A DNA stretch of 64,000 nt from Bacilli bacterium (lineage in GTDB: Bacteria > Bacillota_I > Bacilli_A > RF39 > UBA660): positions 52,279 through 116,278 of the forward strand of contig JAQUWE010000001.1 in NCBI GenBank assembly GCA_028693035.1, written 5' to 3'. This document shows positions 1-10,049 of the stretch, in pieces (the stretch's first letter is position 1; every line of letters starts with the position of its first letter). The notes under the pieces are model-generated. The model was given only the letters and a program-made list of their open reading frames with translations, searched no databases and had not been told where the DNA came from. The position numbers and the translations under genes are program-made.

Positions 1-41
1 AGTTTAATAGAGAATATGTTAAAGTGAAAGGGGGAAATAAA

Positions 42-494
42 ATGTTTTATGGAAATTATACTTGTAACAACAATAACAATGCTAACAGCAATTGTTGTGA
101 CATTAGAGAAACTCTACAAAAAATAGAAAGATTACAAAATGAAGCAGTCAGTAATGAACTACAAGAGGGGTGCTGCAGAGATACATTAGGAGAAACCAAT
201 GTATGTGATCTATTCAATACAAGACCTATTACTTTTTATACAGCAGAGAATCGCCAAGTACAATTCCCTATCTGTAGAAGTGATAGTGGATGCGAAGGCG
301 GAGGTAAATCTTGCGTATTTCGTGTAGAATGTGTTGGTAGTGATTCATGTCAATGCCGTATTCTTGTAGAAGGCAAAAGCAAATGTGGGCGTCCTGGATA
401 CTACGCTACTGATTCATTTGTAACAATTAGATTATCTGATGTAGCATCTTGTAGATGTTTACCAGATACTTTTGTTGATTTATGTATTAGATAA
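42..494 (+). CDS. Spore coat protein of the CotY/CotZ/ExsY family
   Basis: Cys-rich protein with the CotY/CotZ pattern (CCDIRETLQKIERLQ...CC...CDLFNTRPITFYT...CVFRVECV). ATG at 42 follows AAAGGGGG; the ORF track start at 24 is upstream of this RBS. Confidence 0.75.
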   Translation: MFYGNYTCNNNNNANSNCCDIRETLQKIERLQNEAVSNELQEGCCRDTLGETNVCDLFNTRPITFYTAENRQVQFPICRSDSGCEGGGKSCVFRVECVGSDSCQCRILVEGKSKCGRPGYYATDSFVTIRLSDVASCRCLPDTFVDLCIR

Positions 495-713
495 ATCAAA
501 ATTATTGTAAAAATACTCTTATATTGCTATAAAATTCTTTATCAATTTGTATCGTTATACTATAAAGGAAACAATCTTAATTGTTTCCTTTTATTTATTT
601 AGAAACATCTTGTTTTAAACCATGAATACGCATTTTATAAAGACAAATGATAATAATAATGATAAACTAATATAAGTATTAAAAACAAAGCAATTAGAAT
701 AGGATAAAAAAAT

Positions 714-2168
714 ATGAAAACAAGTTTTAATGAATATAAATTAAATAAAGAAATAATGAAAGCCATTGACATGCTGAACTTCAAAGAGCCAACCATGGTA
801 CAAAAACAGGTCCTACCACTTGTTTTAGAAAAAAAGGATATTATAGTCAAATCACAAACTGGGAGTGGAAAGACAGCCGCTTTTGCAATCCCTATCTGTA
901 ATTTAATAGAATGGGAAGACAACAAACCACAAGCGCTTGTAATTACACCTACAAGAGAACTTGCTATCCAAGTAAAAGAAGATATTTTTAATATTGGAAG
1001 ATTTCAAAGAACCAATGTAGTTGCTATTTTTGGTAAATATCCTTTTGCTCCACAAGTAAAACAATTGAAACAAAAGACACATATAGTAGTGGGGACACCA
1101 GGACGTATTATTGATCATATAGAAAAAGAAACTTTCGATACATCCAATATTAAATACCTTATAATTGATGAAGCTGACGAAATATTAAATATGGGCTTTA
1201 TTGAACAAATAAAAGTAATTATAGATAGATTACCCCAGGATCATACAACCATGCTATTCTCTGCAACCATGCCAGAAGCTATTAAATCACTAGCCAATCA
1301 GTATATGAAAAATCCAGTAAATGTCGAGATAAAATATACAAATAGAGCCATAGACCGGATTGCCCAAGAAAAATATGTAGTAGAAGAGACTGACAAACTT
1401 AGTTTACTAAGAGATATTACCATATTTGAAAATGCTGACAGCTGCATTATATTTTGTAATACACAACAAAAAGTGGATGATGTATATGTAGAATTAAAAA
1501 GACTCAATTATACTTGTCAAAAAATGCATGGTGGCATGGAACAAAAGGACCGATTAGAAGTAATAAACAGTTTTAAAAAAGGAAGTTTCCGTTATTTAGT
1601 TGCGACAGATGTAGCCGCTAGAGGCATTGATATTGACAATATTTCTCTTGTAATTAATTTTGATATACCGCAAGATAAAGACAATTATATTCATAGAATA
1701 GGAAGAACTGGACGTATTGAAAATAAAGGAAAAGCGATTTCTTTTTCTACCAAAAGAGAATTGAGATTATTAGATGCTATTGAAGATCATATTGCTAAAA
1801 AAATACCTTTAAAAGTAAGACCTACTAAAGACAGTATTAGTGATTTAAAAGATAATTTTTTTGAAAAAATGTATACAATACCTGAAGAAAAAGAAGCTAA
1901 AGGAACACAATTAAATAAAGAAATAATGAAATTGCATATTAATGCTGGTAAGAAAACCAAAATGAGAGCTGTTGATATCGTTGGTACTATCTGTTCTATT
2001 GAAGGAGTGACTGCTCAAGATATTGGAATTATCAATATCATAGATATATCTACATTTGTAGAAATTTTAAATAACAAAGGAGAAATTGTTTACCAAGCTT
2101 TACAAACAAAACCTATTAAAGGTAGGATTCGTCGCGTAAGTAAAAAAGACGATACCTATATTAGATAG
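714..2168 (+). CDS. DEAD-box ATP-dependent RNA helicase with C-terminal DbpA-type RNA-binding domain
   Basis: Motifs QTGSGKTAAF, PTRELA, DEAD, SAT, HRIGRTGR; C-terminal INAGKKTKMRAVDIVGTI...GVTAQDIGIINI resembles a DbpA RBD. Confidence 0.93.
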   Translation: MKTSFNEYKLNKEIMKAIDMLNFKEPTMVQKQVLPLVLEKKDIIVKSQTGSGKTAAFAIPICNLIEWEDNKPQALVITPTRELAIQVKEDIFNIGRFQRTNVVAIFGKYPFAPQVKQLKQKTHIVVGTPGRIIDHIEKETFDTSNIKYLIIDEADEILNMGFIEQIKVIIDRLPQDHTTMLFSATMPEAIKSLANQYMKNPVNVEIKYTNRAIDRIAQEKYVVEETDKLSLLRDITIFENADSCIIFCNTQQKVDDVYVELKRLNYTCQKMHGGMEQKDRLEVINSFKKGSFRYLVATDVAARGIDIDNISLVINFDIPQDKDNYIHRIGRTGRIENKGKAISFSTKRELRLLDAIEDHIAKKIPLKVRPTKDSISDLKDNFFEKMYTIPEEKEAKGTQLNKEIMKLHINAGKKTKMRAVDIVGTICSIEGVTAQDIGIINIIDISTFVEILNNKGEIVYQALQTKPIKGRIRRVSKKDDTYIR

Positions 2169-2254
2169 CTTGCTTGTTTACCTCTCTCATTAAAATAAAA
2201 AGGCACAGAATTATATGATTTCTGTACTAGTCAAGTATTATTATATTTAATCAT

Positions 2255-2947
2255 CTATTTACTTTCATTATTTAATTTGACTTCGATAATCCTAGAAATT
2301 TTAAATACCCGTTCCTCATTTCTTAATAAACAAAACGCTCTCAAATAATAATTATTATATTCTCCATAAATTTCTTTAGGTATAATTTCACGAGTGGTTA
2401 TTTTATTTTTTTGCGAGACGTATTTTATAGTCATTTTCAAATTATTCTTAATTGCAATTTTAAAAATATCGTATGTATCCGGAATATTAGCTGAAATATC
2501 ATTATAATTAGCATCGACTTTTCTATTAATAATATTGTTTAAATCTGGCTTTTTTACATTTGAATGGCTTTTGTCTGTATGGTTTTTATTCCTTTTAACG
2601 CTAGAACCTTCACAATAAAAGTATATAATTATTACTCCTCCAATTATATACCACAAGTTATTGTCTGATTTGCTTTCATTAGAATTGATATCATTATCGG
2701 AATATAAGTCATCCTCAACTAATGAATAATTGCTACATTTAGCCATGGAACTATAAGAACAAGAACTTCCCGTCCACCCATCGCCACATATAACTTGACC
2801 ATTTGCTTGTTTTCTCGAACAGTCAACACCACCGTGATGTGAGCAACATCCACTAGTTGCATTGACAGTATTAGGCGTCAAAACTAATATTATCAACAAA
2901 ATAAATAATAAGCTGTATTTTTTAAAAAACATAATATCAATCCACAT
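2255..2947 (-). CDS. Membrane protein: signal/TM, Cys/His-rich SGCCSHHGGVDC...GQVICGDGWTGSSC ectodomain, second TM, WYL-like C-terminal domain
   Basis: Hydrophobic N-terminus, CCSHHGGV motif, TM LWYIIGGVIIIYFY, C-terminal LKMTIKYVSQKNKITTREIIPKEIYGEYNNYYLRAFCLLRNEERVFKISRIIEV fits the WYL pattern. Confidence 0.7.
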   Translation of the reverse strand: MWIDIMFFKKYSLLFILLIILVLTPNTVNATSGCCSHHGGVDCSRKQANGQVICGDGWTGSSCSYSSMAKCSNYSLVEDDLYSDNDINSNESKSDNNLWYIIGGVIIIYFYCEGSSVKRNKNHTDKSHSNVKKPDLNNIINRKVDANYNDISANIPDTYDIFKIAIKNNLKMTIKYVSQKNKITTREIIPKEIYGEYNNYYLRAFCLLRNEERVFKISRIIEVKLNNESK

Positions 2948-3249
2948 TTCCTTCTGAGTTAATCATATCATAAAATAGAAAAAAGTAAATAAACATAACC
3001 CCTACATAGTATTTAAACTAAAAAGGCTATTCAAAAAATAGATTGCGTGTAAAAACAGGTTTAAGATTTGGAACAATACAAAGATATTATAATGAAACAA
3101 TTAGTAGAGTAGACTTATACATACTATCATCATTATGTTGATAGTTGTAATGTTCAAAACATAATAGAATATAAGAAAAAATAACCTTTTCGCAAAATAA
3201 CGATTAGGTTATTTTTTTAAAAGAAATTATAGAAATAAATTTTGTTGTA

Positions 3250-3832
3250 AAAATTGTATTTCTTAATGTTTTTTTAAATTTGTTTTCCCCAACAATAAAC
3301 ATTTTTTCATCAATATAACAATTTAACGCTGCAACTTCTAATATCCAATCTTTAACAATGACAAGCAATTTTTAATTGTTTTTTATAAAATAATATGGTG
3401 ACATATCATTTAACACATCACTTAAATTTAAGGTACCAGCACCAATAACAAAATAAAATGCTGATTCTAATTTACTTTTTTTCTTTTCTCATGTTAATAC
3501 AAATATTTACCATGAATTCGGATAATATTCTTTCAGCATTTTTCCATAATATTGAATTTTATTGAAATATTTTTTCTTATCTAATTCCATCTTCATGACT
3601 AATAATGATAATTCTTCATTATTTAATAAATAATTCACTGGGACACCAAATAATTTTGATAATGTTCTTAAATTATCAGTATCTAGTAAACCTATATCAA
3701 TTTGACCTTTGGTAACCGACTGTATTGAAAAATTAAGCATACTTGGTAATTCTTGTTGTGATAACACAAACCTTTTTCTAAAACATCAAAAATTATAAAT
3801 AATTTTACTTCTTTATTGAAGCTATATTTCAT
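3250..3832 (-). pseudogene. Decayed XRE-type HTH gene plus downstream remnant
   Basis: MKYSFNKEVKLFIIFDVLEK (from ATG at 3832) must shift frame to continue into RFVLSQQELPSMLNFSIQSVTKGQIDIGLLDTDNLRTLSKLFGVPVNYLLNNEE (XRE-like). Further downstream, SKLESAFYFVIGAGTLNLSDVLND...KNN*KLLVIVKDWILEVAALN has an in-frame TAA. Confidence 0.55.
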
Positions 3833-4040
3833 GATGAATTTCCCTTATATTGTTTGTTATATCAGATTTTCCTTTAAAAATCTACTTATTCTATTCGTTT
3901 TTTGATAAAGTCTTAATAAACTGTTTCAGTTTTATTTGTAGTTAAATCTTCTGCTTGAACTATAATAAACTTATCGTTTGGTTTGTTTATAATTAACGAA
4001 TCATCTTTATACTATATAAAAAGTACCTGTTATATAAATC

Positions 4041-4901
4041 TTAACTCTTTGCAGTTCCATCATATTTTTTATTGTAATAATTTATTTTTCCTACTTCGAC
4101 AAACATCTTTGATAAATGTTTTTCAATATTATTTATTACGATACAATGTTTTTTATTAATGGGATTATCCGCATAACTTCTTATATCAAATTCTTCAACT
4201 TCATAATTCCAATTATAATCTCCAGCATCCCTTTCTTCATAATAAAATATCTTTTTTTGAAGCTCTACTATTTTTTCATAATTAACTTCGAAATTTTGGA
4301 ATTCATTTTTATAGATATTGAAATGAAATGCTTGTTCTTTTATATCGTTAAGTAGGTTATATATATACCCAAAAATTTCTTCATAAAACCATTTTCTTTT
4401 TTTATTTCTATCAAATGGTTTTAAAAAGTATAATTCGTCCCATAACAGCCATGCTTCACTAAAATTTATGTAGGAAATTTCAATATAAGTATCCATTATT
4501 TTTTCCATATTTTCCTTTATTTTATTTATACTTTTCTTTTTTTGTTTTTCATAATCTCTTTGAGTAAATTCAATCTTATTTTGTTGGTTATTGTAATACT
4601 CTTTACATTCCTCATATATTGGAATTTTATCTATTAAATCTAGAAACTTTATTTTAGAAAATATATTTCTATACTTTAAGATAGCTTCCATAATCGCAGT
4701 TAATAATTTTCTTCTTTGCAAATAATAATCAAATAATGATGTAGCCAATAAAACAATAGTACCAGCAAAAATATTTAACAATACATTACTAATAAATGCA
4801 GTTATATCATTACTAATAAAGAATGTAAAAAATATAGAAATAGATACTGACACTATACTAATCGCTAAAGCAAAATAAAAAACCATTTTATTTAATCTCA
4901 T
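4041..4901 (-). CDS. Uncharacterised membrane protein (two N-terminal TM helices, charged helical cytoplasmic region)
   Basis: 286-aa ORF with AGGTGG RBS; no family recognised. Confidence 0.6.
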   Translation of the reverse strand: MRLNKMVFYFALAISIVSVSISIFFTFFISNDITAFISNVLLNIFAGTIVLLATSLFDYYLQRRKLLTAIMEAILKYRNIFSKIKFLDLIDKIPIYEECKEYYNNQQNKIEFTQRDYEKQKKKSINKIKENMEKIMDTYIEISYINFSEAWLLWDELYFLKPFDRNKKRKWFYEEIFGYIYNLLNDIKEQAFHFNIYKNEFQNFEVNYEKIVELQKKIFYYEERDAGDYNWNYEVEEFDIRSYADNPINKKHCIVINNIEKHLSKMFVEVGKINYYNKKYDGTAKS

Positions 4902-5065
4902 TTAAACCACCTAAAATAATTATACATCAAATAATATATATTTCAAAAATTTTATCTATTCTTTTATTAACCACCTTGATAGTTGATTTTATTCTATAAC
5001 CCTGCGATTTTTTCCCCTCAAATCCATCTAAATTTCACAATCTGATTTTAAGCCTTCAAAACCAT

Positions 5066-5281
5066 TTAAAACAACTTCTTAATAGTAATAGCCCTTATTC
5101 TCTCAAATAAAAACATATTATCTTTATCATAATAGATAGCTAATAATTTACTAGACTTAATCGTTATATTTATAATCTTGCCTTGTATAAATTCACATAT
5201 TGCTTTCTTCATACTACAAGCAATATCTGATTTTTTTTTTAATCGATCATTTTTTACCAGATTTTTATAGCTAACTTCCAT
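5066..5281 (-). CDS. Small hypothetical protein
   Basis: 71-aa ORF with AAAGGAG upstream of ATG; no family recognised. Confidence 0.4.
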   Translation of the reverse strand: MEVSYKNLVKNDRLKKKSDIACSMKKAICEFIQGKIINITIKSSKLLAIYYDKDNMFLFERIRAITIKKLF

Positions 5282-5310
5282 ATTTTTTTACTCCTTTTTT
5301 ATTAAAACAA

Positions 5311-5343
5311 AAAGCCACAGAAACCCTTTGTTTCTATGGCTTT
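5311..5343 (-). terminator. Rho-independent terminator downstream of tRNA-Trp
   Basis: AAAGCCACAGAAACCCTTTGTTTCTATGGCTTT long stem; T-rich tract on the minus strand. Confidence 0.75.
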
Positions 5344-5383
5344 ATCTATGTTCTAACTCCAAAATTTGAAGTGATTTCATATT

Positions 5384-5458
5384 TGGCAGGAGCATTCAGA
5401 TTCGAACTGAAATTCTCGGTTTTGGAGACCAAGCGAATAACCATTAACTCATGCTCCT
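5384..5458 (-). tRNA. tRNA-Trp (anticodon CCA), encoded 3' CCA, weak D-stem
   Basis: Minus strand AGGAGCA...TTGGT-CTCCAAA-ACCGA...TTCAG-TTCGAAT-CTGAA-TGCTCCT-G-CCA: 7-bp acceptor, 5-bp anticodon stem, 5-bp T-stem. Confidence 0.85.
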
Positions 5459-5561
5459 ATGAAAAGCAAGTGGTTGCTTTTCTAAAATACATTATAGCAT
5501 AATTATAATTTCTTATCAACATTTTTTCACCTAAACAGCATATTATTATATAGGTGATACT

Positions 5562-5990
5562 ATGGGGATTATATCATACACAGAGAAGGAAAGAGACTTA
5601 CTAGCTAGACTTATGCGTGCTGAAGCCCTTGGTGAAGGGGAAATGGGTATGCTGATGGTTGGCAACGTTGGTGTCAACAGAGTTTTATCCACCTGTCTTA
5701 CATTCAAGAATATAACAACCATTACACAAATGATTTATCAAAATCCAGGAGGATTCAGTGGTACTGAAAGTCCTCTATTCTTCGCAGCCCCAACAGAAAA
5801 TGAAAAAAGACTAGCAGATCTGGTTCTCTCAGGAAAAAATTATTTTCCCGCTACCAATGCTCTATGGTTTTACGCACCTAAAAAAGGAGAAGAATGTCTT
5901 CCATTCTGGTGGGATCAAAAAAATATAGGCAGATATAAAAATCACTGCTTTTATGAACCCTATCCAGGCATATGTCCAGAAATACATTAA
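5562..5990 (+). CDS. Cell wall hydrolase, SleB/CwlJ family
   Basis: RLMRAEALGEGEMGMLMVGNVGVNRV...GGFSG...ALWFY pattern of the Hydrolase_2 domain. Confidence 0.85.
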   Translation: MGIISYTEKERDLLARLMRAEALGEGEMGMLMVGNVGVNRVLSTCLTFKNITTITQMIYQNPGGFSGTESPLFFAAPTENEKRLADLVLSGKNYFPATNALWFYAPKKGEECLPFWWDQKNIGRYKNHCFYEPYPGICPEIH

Positions 5991-6125
5991 AAATCCATCT
6001 AACATACTAACAGATATAAACAGGAAAAATACCCTGTTTTTTTCTATGTAAAATAAAAACAATACCTCCTTTTTGGAGATACCATTTTTATCAATATTCT
6101 ATATCTATACTATCCATTATATGCC

Positions 6126-7541
6126 TTAAGGAATAATAAGTGTCTGCCCAATCGACAAATTGTTATTTTTTAAATTATTTCTTTTTGTGATAGCATCCAC
6201 AGTTGTATTATTATTACTTGCTATTTTATATAAACTATCTCCAGATTTTACAACATATCTTTTTTCAGATGTTGTAGGAGTAGTAATAGCTGATGCATTT
6301 GGAATTCGTATAACCTGCCCTACACTAAGTAAATTGGTAGGTAGATTATTATAACGCATTAAAGTATCTACGGTTGTATTATATCTAGAAGCTACGTCCC
6401 ATAAATTATCGCCAGCTTTGACCGTATAATTTGTATAAGAAGAATCACTTGGCGCTGTTCCTTCTGTACCTTCATCTGTTTTCTTTGGAATTTGTAGGAT
6501 TTGACCAATACTAAGTGCACTACTAGACAAATCGTTATATTTCATAAGTTCTTCTGCACTTATATTATATTTACTGGCAATATTCCATAAAGTATCTCCT
6601 GTTTTGACTGTATATAAGGTTTCATCAGGGGGAATTAGATTCTCATTACTATTGTCATCTCCTATAATAATAGTATTTGGTACTTTAATTTGTTGCCCAA
6701 TTGATAAACTAGAAGTGGTGAGATTGTTTAAACGTAAAAGTTCATTGGCTGTCGTATTGTATTTACTAGCAATTTGCCATAATGTATCTCCTGCTTTTAC
6801 TACATATATATCACTTTCTTCTGGAGCACTTGGAATTACGGAAACCCGTAGCACCTGTCCTACTTGCAAAGCATTGGAAGGTAAATTATTTAAAGTTTTA
6901 AGAGTATCTACTGTTGTATTAAACATTTTGGCAATACTCCATAAACTATCACCTGACTTAACTGTATAAGTACCAGCTGGGGTTTTCCTTCCCATATATT
7001 CTAAAAGAGCTCTTACAACTGCATCTACATACTGTGGATAATTGTTTTTTAATTGTTGTACATCATCTTTTGTACTATCTAAAAAACCATATTCCATAAT
7101 AAATGGCTGTGTTTGCCCTGTTTCTCTAAGCATAAAATAGTAATCCTTAGATGGATCTGAAGGGAGTCTTCTTTGGTATACACTTCTTACATTTTGCCCG
7201 GCTCTTTCAATTTCTGTTGCGACTCTATTGGCTAAATTATTATTGTTTCTTAACGCATAGATAACCTCTGCTCCATCTCCACCAGATGCATTGATATGAT
7301 TAGATACAACAATGACATCATTGCTATCTCCAAAAGCATCCAATACTCTTTTTACCCTGTCATTTGGATTGATGGTTTCGTCTGTTTGACGAATCAGTTT
7401 CACAGGCACATTTAAATCTTGCAATCTCTGATACATCAACTGTGATATTTGTAAATTCAAATCTTTTTCAATAATACCATTTCCAACAGCACCACTATCT
7501 GTCCCACCATGCCCTGCATCTATAACAACTTTATAATCCAT
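6126..7541 (-). CDS. N-acetylmuramoyl-L-alanine amidase (Amidase_3) with five C-terminal LysM domains
   Basis: VVIDAGHGGTDSGAVG...SNHINA...MEYGFLDS catalytic pattern, then five YxVKxGDxLwxIA...LxxGQxlxIP modules. Confidence 0.93.
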   Translation of the reverse strand: MDYKVVIDAGHGGTDSGAVGNGIIEKDLNLQISQLMYQRLQDLNVPVKLIRQTDETINPNDRVKRVLDAFGDSNDVIVVSNHINASGGDGAEVIYALRNNNNLANRVATEIERAGQNVRSVYQRRLPSDPSKDYYFMLRETGQTQPFIMEYGFLDSTKDDVQQLKNNYPQYVDAVVRALLEYMGRKTPAGTYTVKSGDSLWSIAKMFNTTVDTLKTLNNLPSNALQVGQVLRVSVIPSAPEESDIYVVKAGDTLWQIASKYNTTANELLRLNNLTTSSLSIGQQIKVPNTIIIGDDNSNENLIPPDETLYTVKTGDTLWNIASKYNISAEELMKYNDLSSSALSIGQILQIPKKTDEGTEGTAPSDSSYTNYTVKAGDNLWDVASRYNTTVDTLMRYNNLPTNLLSVGQVIRIPNASAITTPTTSEKRYVVKSGDSLYKIASNNNTTVDAITKRNNLKNNNLSIGQTLIIP

Positions 7542-7602
7542 ACTACTACCTCCTAAAATAGTGTATGCGATTTCCCTATTTTGTGCGTATTTTTTTATCG
7601 AT

Positions 7603-7629
7603 TAAAAAAAGGACTCTATAGAATCCTTT
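7603..7629 (-). terminator. Rho-independent terminator
   Basis: AAAGGATTCTATAGAGTCCTTTTTTT on the minus strand at the end of the deacetylase gene. Confidence 0.7.
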
Positions 7630-8887
7630 ATGATACTTTTTTAATAAAATCATTGAGTGTTGTGGAATTGACAATGGCATACCTTGGTATCAACATTTTA
7701 TCTACTCCAATAGAAGCTTTCTTATTTCCACCAATAAAAGCCATTGTAAATCCAGCTTTTTTAAGAAGGGTGATTGCCCTTGTATTATATTCATAGAATG
7801 GATACGCAAAAGCAGTCGTTTGATTCAATAAATCTCTAGATGTTTTTAAATCCGCTAAAACATCTTCCTCTTTTAAACACTTAATGCCTCCTCCTTGTCC
7901 ACCTGGACATATACCTGTATTATGCATATCATTGGAATGAGAATGGAGTTCTAAATATGGAAATTTATATTTTTCTGGTTTTCTTGTACTTGTAATAAGA
8001 AATAAAGAACCTTTCATTTTATATTTAGCAAGGGCACTTGGTAAGACATTTTCGGTACCATAAGCCCCATCATCTGCTGTAATCAAAACAGTTTTCTTAG
8101 AAAATTGAACTTTTTTATCTAAAAACCATTTAAATTCTTTCATAGAAACAGCATAGTATTCATTTTTCTGTAAATATTCTAGTTCTTTCTCAAATTGACT
8201 TCTTGGAATACACATAATTTCATTACATGCCTTATCTCCATCTTCAAAGAAAAAATGATAATTTAAAACAGCCATCTTAGTAGTGGGAACTTCCTTACTT
8301 TCACTTGGAATGGTCTCTTTAATATCTTCTTCTTTTACATAAAATAAATCATTATTATAAGCAATATAACGATATGTATTATCTTTGACTAAAACGGGGG
8401 CGGTAATACTATCCTTTAAATCGTATACCAAAGTGTCTCCTTGATATAACTTTGTATTTTTAGTGACAATACTTTCTCCAAATGGAATATAGTTTTTATA
8501 ATCTTGGCTAGGTTCTGTATATGTCTCTACTTTTTCTACATCTTTGTAAGAAATGTAGAAAGGGAAGTCCTTAATTTTAAAATACTTAGTTTCTTCTGTA
8601 ATCGTACCTATATCTTCTAAAATATAAGAAATTTCTTTTTTTACAGTTCCTACTTTTTTATATTGTTTGTTCTCTAGAATATAAAGACCCGCTGTTTTAT
8701 TGGTTTTTACATATGTATTATATTTTTCTTTAATTTCTTTTATAAGATCCTTTTTCTTTTTTACTTCTGTTTGTTTTTCCTGTTCTAGCAATTTTGCCTT
8801 TCGATCTTTTTCTTTTATATAATAAACACCTACTAAAGTACCTATTAAAATAATAAAAAGTGTTACAAATACAAGTTTCTTTTTCAT
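7628..8887 (-). CDS. Membrane-anchored polysaccharide deacetylase (NodB-like)
   Basis: N-terminal TM; VLITADDGAYGTENVLPSALAKYKMKGSLFL, LELHSHSNDMHN, AFAYPFYEYN. Confidence 0.85.
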   Translation of the reverse strand: MKKKLVFVTLFIILIGTLVGVYYIKEKDRKAKLLEQEKQTEVKKKKDLIKEIKEKYNTYVKTNKTAGLYILENKQYKKVGTVKKEISYILEDIGTITEETKYFKIKDFPFYISYKDVEKVETYTEPSQDYKNYIPFGESIVTKNTKLYQGDTLVYDLKDSITAPVLVKDNTYRYIAYNNDLFYVKEEDIKETIPSESKEVPTTKMAVLNYHFFFEDGDKACNEIMCIPRSQFEKELEYLQKNEYYAVSMKEFKWFLDKKVQFSKKTVLITADDGAYGTENVLPSALAKYKMKGSLFLITSTRKPEKYKFPYLELHSHSNDMHNTGICPGGQGGGIKCLKEEDVLADLKTSRDLLNQTTAFAYPFYEYNTRAITLLKKAGFTMAFIGGNKKASIGVDKMLIPRYAIVNSTTLNDFIKKVS

Positions 8888-8960
8888 AGCGCCTCCTATT
8901 ATTTATAGTATACCAAATTTATCCAGATAGAGCAAAAAAAGATAGACAAATTTCTATCTT

Positions 8961-10037
8961 TTAGGATGCTTTATTTAAAGTAACAGTAACTTCTTTTAAA
9001 TCTTTCCCTCGGTAATATTTTACTTTTATTTTATCACCAACAGAATACTTATATAAAGTATATCGTAGGCGGGCTACACTATCGATTTTGGTCCCATCTA
9101 TTTCAGCTACAACATCTCCCTTTTCTAAGGAAGCAGCCGATGCTGGTGTATCTTTTTGTACACCTACTACTACAACACCACTTGTGACTGATTTATCGAT
9201 TATAATACCACTTTTATATAAAAGATAAGTGTTATCAATTTCGGACATTTCAATTCCAATAAGAGGTCTTGTCACTTTTTCGCCTTTTTCAAGCTTGTTT
9301 ACAGATGTCATAACAATTTCGATAGGGATAGAAAATCCCATTCCTTCTATTTCACTTTCCACAAGTTTAATAGAATTGACACCAATGACTTCTCCGTTCA
9401 CATTGACAAGAGGTCCTCCACTGTTTCCAGGGTTCATAGCGGCATCTGTCTGCAGAACTTGCATAATGTAGCCTCCTGCATCAGAACTAACGGTTACAGT
9501 ACGGTCTTTCCCTGATAGGATTCCTTTGGTAACGGTTCCCATATAGTCTTCTCCAAGTGGGGATCCTACTGTGAAAATCGTATCGCCAATTTGGGCCTTG
9601 CTGCTATCGCCTATTTCCGCTACTTCCATAACAGAGTCTTTACTAGTACTAAGGACCGCTATATCTGAATAAGCATCACTACCAAGTAATTTAGCATCTA
9701 CTTCTATACCACTAATATATTTTAACTTATAAGCAGTACCACCTTCTATGACATGGTGATTTGTAATAATATAACCATTTTTATCATCTTTTTTATAGAC
9801 AAAACCTGTACCAGTACCTACCAATTTATCATTTTTATAAGTTTCTACTAAAACGACCGCATTATATACTTTATCGACTGCTGATTTGATTGTATTTTCT
9901 TCTGTAATGCTTACTTGTTTGGTTGTTTTATTGGTGTTTTCTACTGGGGGTAAATAATGGTATACCGCTATCATCCCTCCAGCTCCTACACAAATAGATA
10001 AGATAATTGTTACTATATAAATAATCTTTTTTTTCAA
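8961..10037 (-). CDS. HtrA/DegP-type S1C serine protease with PDZ domain
   Basis: TM anchor; GYIITNHHVI, DIAVL, GNSGGPLVNVNGEVIGVN; C-terminal PDZ. Confidence 0.93.
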   Translation of the reverse strand: MKKKIIYIVTIILSICVGAGGMIAVYHYLPPVENTNKTTKQVSITEENTIKSAVDKVYNAVVLVETYKNDKLVGTGTGFVYKKDDKNGYIITNHHVIEGGTAYKLKYISGIEVDAKLLGSDAYSDIAVLSTSKDSVMEVAEIGDSSKAQIGDTIFTVGSPLGEDYMGTVTKGILSGKDRTVTVSSDAGGYIMQVLQTDAAMNPGNSGGPLVNVNGEVIGVNSIKLVESEIEGMGFSIPIEIVMTSVNKLEKGEKVTRPLIGIEMSEIDNTYLLYKSGIIIDKSVTSGVVVVGVQKDTPASAASLEKGDVVAEIDGTKIDSVARLRYTLYKYSVGDKIKVKYYRGKDLKEVTVTLNKAS

Positions 10038-10049
10038 ATTTTATGCCTC

